Assembly: GCA_022511425.1 (NCBI GenBank)
Contig: JAFLRO010000003.1
Coordinates: 1 to 64,000, forward strand
Origin: Acetatifactor sp.
GTDB taxonomy: Bacteria > Bacillota > Clostridia > Lachnospirales > Lachnospiraceae
Length of the DNA: 64,000 nucleotides
Reading direction: 5' to 3'
Each line of letters starts with the position of its first letter. Within the stretch, counting starts at the first letter, position 1. Position numbers and translations under genes: made by a program. This document shows positions 8,747 through 17,159 of this stretch, one piece after another. Under the pieces are notes generated by a model that was given only the letters and a program-made list of their open reading frames with translations, ran no database searches and was not told the DNA's origin.

Positions 8747-8864
8747 AATCGTCCGTACTGTCTGTTTCTGCCGCAACAGCAGCTGTCACAGCGGATACCA
8801 CCGCAACTACGACTGCAACCACTATTACCAGCAGACCGCCTGCTAAAAGAATGAACATAGACAT
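8745..8864 (-). CDS. 39-residue hydrophobic membrane peptide
   Basis: This short frame encodes MSMFILLAGGLLVIVVAV... with one transmembrane helix at about residues 3-31 (Val/Ala rich) and an acidic tail ETDSTDD. Support for it being real: a GAGGTG site 6 bases before the ATG at 8864, a matching promoter (TTGTAG/TATACT, 17-base spacer) at 8900-8928, and a terminator at its stop codon. The function is unknown; one-helix peptides like this include toxins of type I systems, subunits of membrane complexes and stress peptides. Confidence 0.65.
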   Translation of the reverse strand: MSMFILLAGGLLVIVVAVVVAVVSAVTAAVAAETDSTDD

Positions 8865-8899
8865 AGGATGCACCTCGCTCTAAACTGTTTTCTGTTTTA

Positions 8900-8928
8900 A
8901 GTATATCATTTTTTTGGACGGACTACAA
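8900..8928 (-). promoter_or_regulatory. Promoter of the 39-residue membrane peptide
   Basis: On the minus strand TTGTAG (8928-8923) and TATACT (8905-8900) with a 17-base spacer, about 36 bases before the start codon. Confidence 0.6.
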
Positions 8929-8991
8929 GAGGACAATTCCATATTTATAATCGGATGGGTAAAAAATAGTTACTATTCACACCCAGTATCA

Positions 8992-9166
8992 GGCATCGTG
9001 CGGTGGGTATGCCCAGCCGAACAATTCAGCGGCGCCTTTAGACGGAGCTGAAATCCACTGCTTACGCAGACTTAGGCGTGATGTCCTTACACGCCTTAGT
9101 CGAAGTTGGCAGTTAGTTCAGCGGAGCGTTGCCGCGTTCGCCTGGGCATACCCACCGCACGATGCC
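8992..9166. repeat. 175-nt element closed by a 25-bp perfect inverted repeat (MITE-like or structured RNA)
   Basis: The outer arms 8992-9016 and 9142-9166 are perfectly complementary over 25 bp; after one mismatch the pairing continues for 5 more (9018-9022 with 9136-9140). Inside are further local hairpins: ATTCAGC/GCTGAAAT (about 9024-9053), CTGC-TTAC-GCAG (9057-9068), AGGCGTG/CACGCCT (about 9073-9096) and GGCA/TGCC (about 9108-9133). The whole folds like a multi-branched cloverleaf. It has no open frame of note. I see no clear target-site duplication. It lies about 65 bases before the Tad promoter. Confidence 0.75.
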
Positions 9167-9229
9167 GTCACTTGCGGAAAACAACTGTAACATCAAAAAT
9201 TTATGTGTGGTAAAAAAATTTTTTGCATA

Positions 9230-9258
9230 TTGACATTTAGTGAATTATAGTGTAGATT
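9230..9258 (+). promoter_or_regulatory. Promoter of the Tad pilus operon
   Basis: TTGACA (9230-9235), 17-base spacer, TAGATT (9253-9258). The leader to the first gene is about 150-160 bases and contains two hairpins, ACTTAG/CTAAGT (about 9266-9292) and TCGGCT/AGCCGA (9321-9337), with no obvious terminator. This completes the account of the 8865-9411 gap, together with the 175-nt element. Confidence 0.65.
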
Positions 9259-9411
9259 AAATATCACTTAGCAAGTTGCGCAAGTCTAAGTATCTATTTT
9301 TTAAGTATTGTCATTTTATCTCGGCTGTATCAGCCGACCTTACCGAATTTATTTTACCGCATACACATTTACGTAATGCAAGTGCACTGTATTTTGTAAT
9401 CCGTATCGGTC

Positions 9412-10572
9412 ATGAATGGAGGGGTGAGACACATTAGATCAAAACAGGATACCGTCAAAACAGATTTACTGCAAAATTTGGTAAATGATTACATTACCCA
9501 AAAGCAGCAATCATTGATGCAGATGAGAAAGGGTCAGCTTTCCAGAGAGGCCTTTCTGGCGGAGGCAGCAATCCACATAGCAACATATTATCCGTCGTCT
9601 GATGATGCACAGAAAAAATTACTGGAAAACTTTGAGCGGTATATTTTCGGTTATTCCAGGTTATCCGAGCTGATTGACGACAAGACGGTCTCCGACATAC
9701 GGGTAGTAAGCTATGACAATATCCGCATCAAGAGAAGGGGACAGCGGATGGCTGCTGACACAGCATTTGCATCTCCCCGGGAATACAGGCAGTTTATTGA
9801 TTATATTGCCGCCAGGAATCAGGTCAACATATCTAATCTTAATGCAATTCAAAGATTTACGGACAATGAGAGTCATCCGGATTTTATTCTTCGATTTACA
9901 CTTTCCATGCCGTTTGTCAACACATACAGTGAGCCATATCTCTGTATCAGAAAGGTACCAAAGATTTTTCCTCAGATGAAGGAACTGATAGAACAGGAAA
10001 TGCTTGATCAGGGGACGGCTGAGCTGTTGATTCGGCGTTTTCGCCAGGGCTCCACGCTGATATGCGGAGGCAATTCCTCCGGGAAAACTACCCTGCTCAA
10101 CGCCCTGAAGGAAACCCTGCCGGACGATGTGGCAGTATTGGTGGCTCAGCAGGCAGATGAACTGACCACCTTGTACCATCCTGACATGATGTTTCTGCAC
10201 TCGCTGCCGGGGACAGGAGAACAGCAGGTCAGCTATGACCTGGAACATATCAGCATTGCAGGGCTGACTATGGACGTGGACTTTTTCATCATTGGTGAGG
10301 TCAAGGGTGCGGAGGCACTATACCTGTTAAATGCGGCATATACGGGTCAGCTTTGCGCGGCGACCATACATGCACCATCAGCAGACCGAGCGCCGGACAA
10401 GCTGGTAGACTATGCCATGTATGCAAGTCGGTATACCAGGGACGAGCTGATGAAGATGATGGATTGCTTTCAGACGCTGGTTTTTATGGAACATTTTCGG
10501 GTGAAAGAGATTTTTGAGTGCAGAGGCTGGGATCCGGAAAGGAGAAACCTGGCGTATAAGAGGATTTTCTAA
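9412..10572 (+). CDS. cpaF: CpaF/TadA-type pilus assembly ATPase
   Basis: A secretion/pilus ATPase (386 residues if started at the ATG) that powers Flp pilus assembly at the cytoplasmic membrane. Walker A is GGNSSGKTT (219-227), Walker B lies in FFIIGEVKG (291-299) and the His box is TIHA (318-321). The usual acidic Asp-box segment is replaced by VAQQADEL (about 244-251). It lacks the N-terminal extension of some CpaF proteins. The start is unclear: the only good ribosome site, GGAGGGG (9418-9424), falls inside the frame, 8 bases before an ATT codon at 9433, so translation may begin there. It heads the Tad operon. Confidence 0.9.
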   Translation: MNGGVRHIRSKQDTVKTDLLQNLVNDYITQKQQSLMQMRKGQLSREAFLAEAAIHIATYYPSSDDAQKKLLENFERYIFGYSRLSELIDDKTVSDIRVVSYDNIRIKRRGQRMAADTAFASPREYRQFIDYIAARNQVNISNLNAIQRFTDNESHPDFILRFTLSMPFVNTYSEPYLCIRKVPKIFPQMKELIEQEMLDQGTAELLIRRFRQGSTLICGGNSSGKTTLLNALKETLPDDVAVLVAQQADELTTLYHPDMMFLHSLPGTGEQQVSYDLEHISIAGLTMDVDFFIIGEVKGAEALYLLNAAYTGQLCAATIHAPSADRAPDKLVDYAMYASRYTRDELMKMMDCFQTLVFMEHFRVKEIFECRGWDPERRNLAYKRIF

Positions 10573-10603
10573 GGGCTGCTTGTGCGGCAGAAAGAGAGGT
10601 AAC

Positions 10604-11545
10604 TTGAAAATTGTAGTTTACATTTTTATTTTTATTATGTTATGCCATATTTTTTTCCTGCTGTTTAGTGAAATCCGTGTCCTTCAACAGTTCTCTGCGC
10701 TGCTGAAGCGCACCAGAGCTGATATGGACGCAGCTTCCCGGCAGAGGACATTGGACGGAAGAAAGCAGCTTATGGAATTGCAGCAGAAGCATACAGTGCT
10801 ATTCTCCCTGGAGAGACAACTGCAATACAGCGGTCTCAAGCTTCACTTTCCAAAACTCACAGTGGAATGGTGGATTGCCGGAAATGCGCTGGCAGCGGCA
10901 GCTGTGTTCCTGTTGCTATTGCTGCTTTTGGGACTGTGGCACGCTGTCGCGGGGGTGATTCTTATGGCAGTGGGAGAAGGACTGCTGCTGCGGATTCTGC
11001 GGACAGTAAATTTGCATCGGGTCAATAACAGCCTAATGAAGCTATTGGACTTTTTAGGGAATTACAGCATATCGTCCACGGAAGCTACCAGTGTATTCAG
11101 TCAGGTGGCACGGTATATGGAGGAGCCGTTGCGCAGCGCCCTGGATATCTGCTGCTATGAGGCTCAAACCACAGGAGATGCCGGTCTTGCACTGCTTTCC
11201 ATGGCAGAAAGGATAGAGCATCCGAAATTCAAGGAACTGGCCAGAAATATGGAGATCAGTATCCGCTACTGCGCTGATTTTTCTGCTCTTGTGAGCAGCA
11301 GCCGCAGAAGTATGCGGGAGTATCTCCGGGTATCACAGGAGCGCAGGGGAATGCTCCGGGAGGCGGCGGTAAATATGGTACTTCTGCTTGGCATGTCGGT
11401 AATCGTACTGATGACGGTGGGACATTTGACTGACAGAACGCTATGGGAGCTGCTTTGGGGAACACTGCCCGGTAAAGTAGGATGTGGAATTCTGTTGGGA
11501 ATATTTGGGCTTTTCGGTGGGCAGCTGCACCGAGCACAGAGCTGA
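10604..11545 (+). CDS. TadB-like pilus assembly membrane protein (GspF family)
   Basis: A 313-residue inner-membrane platform protein with hydrophobic segments at the N-terminus (about 4-20), the middle (about 90-125) and the C-terminus (about 265-305), and between them the cytoplasmic helical GspF domain. It anchors the CpaF motor to the pilus base. I place the start at the TTG at 10604, preceded by AGAGAGGT at the right distance; the frame extends upstream into cpaF without a site. TTG starts recur in this operon. Confidence 0.8.
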   Translation: MKIVVYIFIFIMLCHIFFLLFSEIRVLQQFSALLKRTRADMDAASRQRTLDGRKQLMELQQKHTVLFSLERQLQYSGLKLHFPKLTVEWWIAGNALAAAAVFLLLLLLLGLWHAVAGVILMAVGEGLLLRILRTVNLHRVNNSLMKLLDFLGNYSISSTEATSVFSQVARYMEEPLRSALDICCYEAQTTGDAGLALLSMAERIEHPKFKELARNMEISIRYCADFSALVSSSRRSMREYLRVSQERRGMLREAAVNMVLLLGMSVIVLMTVGHLTDRTLWELLWGTLPGKVGCGILLGIFGLFGGQLHRAQS

Positions 11546-11591
11546 TTCGTCGGGAGAGAAGTGCCGTATACACGGCTGAGAGGAGGTAAAC

Positions 11592-12431
11592 TTGAACGAG
11601 ACATATATCTTGTCAGCACTGCACTTACTACCGTTTCTTACAGCAGCATTGTTCTTTGGGCTGTTGTGTCAGATGTATTTGGATTACCACCCAGGACGTC
11701 TGATCCTGAAGACCTGGAAAGAGCTGTCGGGGCTGCTGCGGAAAAGAGAACAGGGGAGCGGCTGGTACGGAAAAACTCAGGAGTGGCTGGTAAGAAACGG
11801 TGCTTCCTTTCATTATGGGAAGCATATAGAACCTTGGCGTTATCTGGCCGTCCGGATGGTATTGGCTCTTTTGGGATTGACTGTTTTAAGCTCTGTAAGC
11901 TGGGTGAGTGGTATTGCTGCGGCTACATTGTTGTATTTTCTGCCTGGCGGACTGCTTATATATTTGAACGGAAGGGACAACGGCCGGCTGCTTCCGGAGC
12001 TCAAGCTGGTCTATCATGCTTTGGAAATACAGATTAGAGCCGGTGTCTATATGACAGATGCACTGTCAGAGTGCTACAGCAGCGTGCAGGAGCCCAGGCT
12101 GCGGGAGGCATTGCTGGAACTTGCGGGAGACATTGTAATGAAAGCTGACATTTGTCAGGCGTTGGACAGGTTTCAAAGAAAATTTGACAACCGCTATGTG
12201 GATTCGCTGTGTATCACTTTGCTGCAAGCTTTGGAGTCTGGGCAGGCCTTAGAGCTGTTGGGGGATATCGGTGAGCAGATCAAAGATGTGGAGGCAAATG
12301 TTCTGGAACGGAAGAAAAACACATTGGACAGGAGCATCACATTTTATCAACTGGGTGTGCTGGCTGTGGTGTTGGGTATTGCACTTTATGCCTGCGTGAC
12401 ATACATGTTTGGAACGGCTATGAGATTTTAA
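11592..12431 (+). CDS. TadC-like pilus assembly membrane protein
   Basis: A 279-residue second platform protein with membrane segments near the N-terminus (about 8-28), at about 85-120, and at the C-terminus (about 255-275), with a GspF-like cytoplasmic helical domain between (LELAGDIVMKADICQALDRF and following). It pairs with the TadB-like protein encoded just before it. The start is a TTG with AGGAGGT upstream. Confidence 0.8.
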   Translation: MNETYILSALHLLPFLTAALFFGLLCQMYLDYHPGRLILKTWKELSGLLRKREQGSGWYGKTQEWLVRNGASFHYGKHIEPWRYLAVRMVLALLGLTVLSSVSWVSGIAAATLLYFLPGGLLIYLNGRDNGRLLPELKLVYHALEIQIRAGVYMTDALSECYSSVQEPRLREALLELAGDIVMKADICQALDRFQRKFDNRYVDSLCITLLQALESGQALELLGDIGEQIKDVEANVLERKKNTLDRSITFYQLGVLAVVLGIALYACVTYMFGTAMRF

Positions 12432-12496
12432 AACTCAGTAGCCTTGTAGTAGAAAAATAAGCGTCTGTGAACGCAAAAAAGAAAGGGGATTGTATT

Positions 12497-12751
12497 ATGA
12501 TAAGGATTAATTTTAATAAGAGGAATTCCGTTTTATGCATAGATTGGATGCGTACTGGAGTAAGAAACCTGCTTCTGAAAGGAATGAAAAAGGAGCCGGG
12601 TATTGACGGGATACTGGTGACGATAGGACTCTGCATTATAGCGTTGTTGCTCTGTGTGGTGATGAAAGACAGCTTACAGGCTTTTATTACAACCATTGTC
12701 GATGCTATGACAGCAGAGGCTCAGCATATTCTGACTGGGGTGACAACATGA
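12497..12751 (+). CDS. Flp pilin-like small protein
   Basis: 84 residues: a basic N-terminal leader, then EPGIDGILVTIG and a long hydrophobic helix (about 38-58) and a short helical tail. This is the layout of a prepilin with a cleavage site after Gly, processed by the prepilin peptidase encoded at the operon's end. The Glu normally five residues after the cleaved Gly is not evident (Asp is two residues after it), so the cleavage site is an inference. The ATG at 12497 has GAAAGGGG upstream. Good candidate for the major pilin. Confidence 0.6.
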   Translation: MIRINFNKRNSVLCIDWMRTGVRNLLLKGMKKEPGIDGILVTIGLCIIALLLCVVMKDSLQAFITTIVDAMTAEAQHILTGVTT

Positions 12752-13104
12752 GACGGGAACGGGGGAGCGTGGGAGACATTTTGGTGACAGGATTTTACCT
12801 GTTGGCTATGACAATTGTGATGTTGGCCTACATGGGAAATGTCAGGCTGGTCTATCGGAAGGCGGAGATCAATCAGATTGCGCGGAAATATATCCTGCGG
12901 ATGGAAACGGCAGGGGAACTGACGGATGCTGACTGTATCTCAATTACCCGGGAACTTGAAAGTCTTGGTGTGACTGAAGTGAGCTTGGCAGGAACCACCA
13001 TGGAGCGGGTGTTCTACGGTGACCCCATTGTGCTGTTGATCAGGGGAAAATTGGAGGGAGAGTATGAGTTTGAGGAAAAAAGGGTTTCCACCGCTAAAAA
13101 CTGA
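12748..13104 (+). CDS. TadE/pseudopilin-like protein
   Basis: 118 residues; a short basic start MRRERGSVGD and a hydrophobic helix at about 9-28, then a mixed alpha/beta domain. GSVGDILVTGFYLL resembles the processing region of TadE-type pseudopilins. It overlaps the upstream pilin gene by 4 bases (ATGA), implying translational coupling. Probably a minor pilin that starts or caps the pilus. The family assignment rests on position and layout rather than a strong motif. Confidence 0.55.
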   Translation: MRRERGSVGDILVTGFYLLAMTIVMLAYMGNVRLVYRKAEINQIARKYILRMETAGELTDADCISITRELESLGVTEVSLAGTTMERVFYGDPIVLLIRGKLEGEYEFEEKRVSTAKN

Positions 13105-13645
13105 GAGCGGAAAGGTGGAGTGGGCAGCGGGTCTGTTTTTTCTGTTGTTTTTGGGAATATTGCTGTGTGCCATGCTGCAGGTAGATATATTCCAAAGCTC
13201 TTCCGATTATCTGGAAGATGCACTGGCGCTATCTAACCTGGCTTCAGCGGTGATTGATGTGGAGGAGTATGGCCTCTCCCACCAACTGGTGATTTCTGAT
13301 CCATACCGGGCTTATGGATTGTATCGGGAAGCGGTGAGGGGGAACCTGAATCTGGATGAAAACTGGCAGTGTCCGGCTGACCGGCTTATCTCCGGCCCGG
13401 TGCGCATTGTAAACTATACAGTATACAGCGTGAGTGGAAACGATGTGACGGTGAGCAGCTTTGATGAGAGCGGAAGGATGAATCAGTGGACGGAAGCTAT
13501 GGGCAGCGCTGTGGCTCCTAACGGCATTCTCATTGAATCCACTGGGGTGTACAGCGAGATCGCATATCAGGTGGAGGGATTCCTGGGGGTGACAGTAGAG
13601 GCTCACAAGGGAAAACTGGTAGATATTGTGGCAAACGAACAATAA
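13064..13645 (+). CDS. Single-pass membrane protein of the Tad operon (minor pilin-like)
   Basis: 193 residues with a basic N-terminus, one membrane helix at about 22-43 and an extracytoplasmic domain rich in beta strands. It starts inside the previous gene (41-base overlap) with GGAGGG before the ATG. Third in a row of pilin-like one-helix proteins, so a minor pilin or assembly factor is likely. I do not recognise a named family. Confidence 0.55.
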   Translation: MSLRKKGFPPLKTESGKVEWAAGLFFLLFLGILLCAMLQVDIFQSSSDYLEDALALSNLASAVIDVEEYGLSHQLVISDPYRAYGLYREAVRGNLNLDENWQCPADRLISGPVRIVNYTVYSVSGNDVTVSSFDESGRMNQWTEAMGSAVAPNGILIESTGVYSEIAYQVEGFLGVTVEAHKGKLVDIVANEQ

Positions 13646-13679
13646 TGAGTTATCATTGCGTAAGCAGGAAAGGGAAGAC

Positions 13680-14345
13680 ATGAGAGAGAAGAAAACGAGA
13701 GAAAGACGATGGAATCCTTCCCGCCTCCGGGTGGGAAGCATCCTTGCGGCATTGGTGGCATCGATAGCTGTATTTGCGGCTATGATACAGCTGGAAAGGA
13801 GCATCCTGACCAAGTATGAGAAGGGGGCAATATATACGGCAGTCAAGGGAATACCAAAGGGTCAGATGATCACAGAAGAAAATTATCAACAGTATTTCAG
13901 GGAGCAGCAGCTTGACTTAAGCTGTATTCCGCAGACAGCATTGAGTTCACCGGAACAGATTGCCGGACTTACCGCTACTTTTGACATAGAACCGGGTGTA
14001 CTGCTCACCAGTGGTATGTTTCAGGAACTGGACGCGGTGCTTGCGGGGATGGAAAAGCCTGTGGTGGCCGGTTTCAAGGCGGATGATATTTATCAGGTAG
14101 CCGGAGGTGTACTGCGAGCCGGAGACAGGGTCAACATTTATTCTGTGAAGGAAGGGGAAACCGTTTTGGTGTGGGCAGAGGTTTTTGTGCAGCAGGTCTT
14201 TGACGCATCGGGCACCGCAATCGCTAACGGCGACACAATCACTGCCGCACAGCGTATCAATGTGTATCTGGACGAGACAGAGGTGCCAGAATTTTACGCG
14301 GAGCTGGCTGGCGGATCCCTGCGAGTGGTAAAGCTTTTAAAATAA
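13680..14345 (+). CDS. SAF-domain pilus protein (CpaB/RcpC-like)
   Basis: 221 residues; one N-terminal membrane helix (about 18-38), then a SAF domain (YTAVKGIPKGQMITEENY, followed by GLTATFDIEPGVLL). CpaB/RcpC proteins of Tad systems carry this domain outside the cytoplasmic membrane and in Gram-negatives help the secretin; here there is no secretin, so it may act on the pilus or bind cell wall. The ATG at 13680 has AGGAAAGGG before it. Confidence 0.75.
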   Translation: MREKKTRERRWNPSRLRVGSILAALVASIAVFAAMIQLERSILTKYEKGAIYTAVKGIPKGQMITEENYQQYFREQQLDLSCIPQTALSSPEQIAGLTATFDIEPGVLLTSGMFQELDAVLAGMEKPVVAGFKADDIYQVAGGVLRAGDRVNIYSVKEGETVLVWAEVFVQQVFDASGTAIANGDTITAAQRINVYLDETEVPEFYAELAGGSLRVVKLLK

Positions 14346-14378
14346 TCAGTGCAGCTGAAGAAGGAGGACTGATACGGA

Positions 14379-16418
14379 TTGAGAAAATTTGGTTTACTGA
14401 AGTGGACGGCAACGCTGTTTCTGCTGTTGTGGGCAGCGTCTCTAAAGGTTGGTGCAGCAGGTCATCATACAATTTACAACAGTCCCTATGTGTCTTTCAG
14501 TCCGGACGGACAAGCCTGGACTGCCAATGCGGGAGATACCAATTGTGTCTGGTACAGTCAGGGAATGGTGGTGTCTACCGGAATTCACTCCTCTTTGAAG
14601 GATTTGGAGACAGGACAGCATTATTATAGCTATACCAGAGAAGGTGAGGTACCGGTGGAGAAATGGGTAGTGAGATATCGGACGGCATCCTGTGTTCATA
14701 GAGTAAATCTCAATGGAAAATATCATGGCATTACTGCGACCAACGAAATATGTCAAAGAGCATATTATTCGGGATGGGGGGGCTACTGCGCTGACTGTGG
14801 TGGGCTGCTCAACCAAATGTTTATATACATGAGCAAAGAGGCAGCAGAGTCGATTGATTACCTTGATGTAAGAGCGGATTTGGACTATTATTACCTCTGT
14901 CCATACTGCAGAGGCTTGGAGCAGGGGGCACCCATGGGCAGACATTTATGCAGGGGTATTTCCTGGAACCGGTACAAAGTAGCATATGCTCCCAACATTT
15001 TGGGTTTCAGCGGAGAACTTATGGAGGCCAGCGTGCACATGTACAATAATGCCGCTGAATATGAAGGCAATGCGGTGACGACGACCGGGCGTTTGACTCG
15101 GAACATCTATACACGGGCGGACTATGAGTTTGTGGAGTGGAATACCAGTCCGGACGGAACGGGGATCAGTTATGCGGATGAAGCGGAGATTTGGAATCTG
15201 ACTGCCCAGAACGGGGGAGTGGTGACACTTTATGCCCAGTGGAGACCGGCCAGAGGACCACTGAGAACTAGACAGCTTAAGCTTGAAGACGGTGAGAATG
15301 TTCATCAGGCAGAGGAGAACGTATGGTATGTAAGAAGTGATGGAATAACACCTTTTTGTCTGGAATATCAGGCATATATAGAGGGACAGGCTTTTTTGGA
15401 CTATCAGCTGAACTATGTTATTTTTCAATCCGTCTCCGGAGATACGGAAGCAAGAGACATTCTCTATACTCCGTCTCATCAGATTGTATCAGGTGAAATC
15501 AGGACGGAGATGGAAGAACTGACTTATTTCCGGCAAGGCAGCTCGCCGATTAGCCGACATCCCTATTGCCTGACTATCCGATCTGACAGAAACAGGGAAT
15601 TATGGGCTGTGCAGAAGTTTGTGCTGGATACAGACCTGTCCGGTAAGCGGTTTGAAATCGTGCCGATCGCAGGAGCCGAAAATCAGGGAGGCATTGTCTA
15701 CTCTAATCCGGACAGGGACAGGGAAAACAGTGCTGTAATCATAGCGGATGGAGAAGCGCCTGTGATCAGCGGATTGGATGTTCTGGATCACAGAGAACTG
15801 ATAGACAGGAGAGATGGCATTATGATACTGACAGTATCTGCAGAGGATTCGCTGAGCGGATTGAGAGAGCTGTATGTCAGCGTTGTCAATACTGATAGCC
15901 TTCTGGAGCAGACCTATTACCCGGACGCCGATGGCTGCATTCGGATAGAAATCACAAGGGAAGAACCTATATTCTGCGGAGATCTTGCTATTTCAGCACA
16001 TGCGGTGGATAACGTGGGAAACATTGCGGAAGCGGTCTATGGATTCACAGAATTTGCGCTGGAAACCAGGGTGGAAAGAATCTTAGAGCCCCATGATCCT
16101 GTATTTAAATGTGGGGAGAGCGGTTTTCTCTTTATTTCCGTCTGGGGGTATGCAGAGCGCGTAGAGGTGGAGTTTCCGCCGGAGATGGTAACATGGAATC
16201 CTGAACTGAACAAAACCTTTGTATATACTGAAAGCCCTGCATATCTCCAAGAGGAGAAGCTCCAGTTCATTATACCTCTGAAAACCCCTGCAAATCAAAA
16301 CTATACCATTATTGTGCGAGCCTATAAAGGAGATAAAAAGCTGGAGGAATACCCGTCAATAAGCACAGTGCGGGTAGAGGGAACGGTGTTGAATGAATTC
16401 CGTACCAGGCTGAGATGA
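14379..16418 (+). CDS. Large secreted protein with InlB-type repeat, encoded in the Tad operon
   Basis: 679 residues with a signal peptide (1-26, cleavage near GAA|GH), a cysteine-containing region with two CxxC pairs at 137-140 and 174-177 that could bind zinc or form disulfides, one InlB B-repeat-like unit (about 215-290, ending VTLYAQW), and Ig-like segments from about 460 (APVISGLDV...DSLSGL). No sortase motif or C-terminal anchor is seen. It lies between the SAF gene and the prepilin peptidase gene, overlapping the latter by 4 bases, so it is probably a pilus-associated adhesin or tip protein (inference). The start is TTG after AAGGAGG. Confidence 0.65.
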   Translation: MRKFGLLKWTATLFLLLWAASLKVGAAGHHTIYNSPYVSFSPDGQAWTANAGDTNCVWYSQGMVVSTGIHSSLKDLETGQHYYSYTREGEVPVEKWVVRYRTASCVHRVNLNGKYHGITATNEICQRAYYSGWGGYCADCGGLLNQMFIYMSKEAAESIDYLDVRADLDYYYLCPYCRGLEQGAPMGRHLCRGISWNRYKVAYAPNILGFSGELMEASVHMYNNAAEYEGNAVTTTGRLTRNIYTRADYEFVEWNTSPDGTGISYADEAEIWNLTAQNGGVVTLYAQWRPARGPLRTRQLKLEDGENVHQAEENVWYVRSDGITPFCLEYQAYIEGQAFLDYQLNYVIFQSVSGDTEARDILYTPSHQIVSGEIRTEMEELTYFRQGSSPISRHPYCLTIRSDRNRELWAVQKFVLDTDLSGKRFEIVPIAGAENQGGIVYSNPDRDRENSAVIIADGEAPVISGLDVLDHRELIDRRDGIMILTVSAEDSLSGLRELYVSVVNTDSLLEQTYYPDADGCIRIEITREEPIFCGDLAISAHAVDNVGNIAEAVYGFTEFALETRVERILEPHDPVFKCGESGFLFISVWGYAERVEVEFPPEMVTWNPELNKTFVYTESPAYLQEEKLQFIIPLKTPANQNYTIIVRAYKGDKKLEEYPSISTVRVEGTVLNEFRTRLR

Positions 16419-17041
16419 CGCTGGTGATCCTGGGAACAGTGGCAGCAGGATTATATCTCATCAAAAGGCTGGATCAGGCTATTAAACTGTCACGCAGGCA
16501 TATGTTGGTCATAGTCCTAGCGGGCTTTACCGGAAATGGGATTCTATGTTGGAGGCTGGGGCCGCAGGGATCACTTTCCCGGCTGCTTTTATCTGTGATT
16601 TTGGGATGTCTTCTGCTGGCTTGTATTACGGATCTGGCTATATATCAGGTACATAACTTTGTCTGGTGGTTCAGTGGGATTGCAGCCGGGCTGTTGCTTT
16701 TCGTAGAGATCCGAAGAGATATTGGGATTGCAGGCAGTGTGCTGTCCGAGCTTCTGGCGTTTTGTATCATACAGATCGTGTTATTTGGACAGCTGTACGG
16801 ACGGGCGGATTGTTATGCCTTCTGTGTGTGCGCTGGGGCAGAGGTAGGATTGGGAATGGGTATCGTTGGCTTTCTGGAACACATGATTCTGGCATTTCTA
16901 TTGCTTACTGTGGTGCAGGCATTCAGGAAAAATATTTCCCGAAAGGGCAATCTGAAAAAGCCGGTACCTTTTCTTCCCTACATCACCACGGCTTTCTACC
17001 TGTTGTTATTTTGCGAATCATGCCAGCTGTTTTGTAAATGA
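16415..17041 (+). CDS. Prepilin peptidase (type IV leader peptidase family, A24)
   Basis: A 208-residue multi-pass membrane aspartic protease. The two catalytic aspartates fit the Asp in ACITDLAIYQVHN (about residue 73) and the GxxD-like GRADCY (about residue 132). It would cleave the leader of the small pilins encoded upstream. It is shorter than the bifunctional PilD enzymes and lacks their N-methyltransferase part, as in other Tad loci. Last gene of the operon. Confidence 0.8.
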   Translation: MTLVILGTVAAGLYLIKRLDQAIKLSRRHMLVIVLAGFTGNGILCWRLGPQGSLSRLLLSVILGCLLLACITDLAIYQVHNFVWWFSGIAAGLLLFVEIRRDIGIAGSVLSELLAFCIIQIVLFGQLYGRADCYAFCVCAGAEVGLGMGIVGFLEHMILAFLLLTVVQAFRKNISRKGNLKKPVPFLPYITTAFYLLLFCESCQLFCK

Positions 17042-17086
17042 CACAGGTTGAATTGTTCTGATTTTAACAAAATACAACAGAAACAG

Positions 17087-17115
17087 TTGTACCGTTATCC
17101 TAATTTTGGTATTAT
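17087..17115 (+). promoter_or_regulatory. Promoter of the glycosyltransferase gene
   Basis: TTGTAC (17087-17092), 17-base spacer, TATTAT (17110-17115), 45 bases before the start codon. Confidence 0.6.
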
Positions 17116-17159
17116 TATATTTGTTGAGTCGCGTTCCGCGGCGGAAAGGCGGAGTTCTC

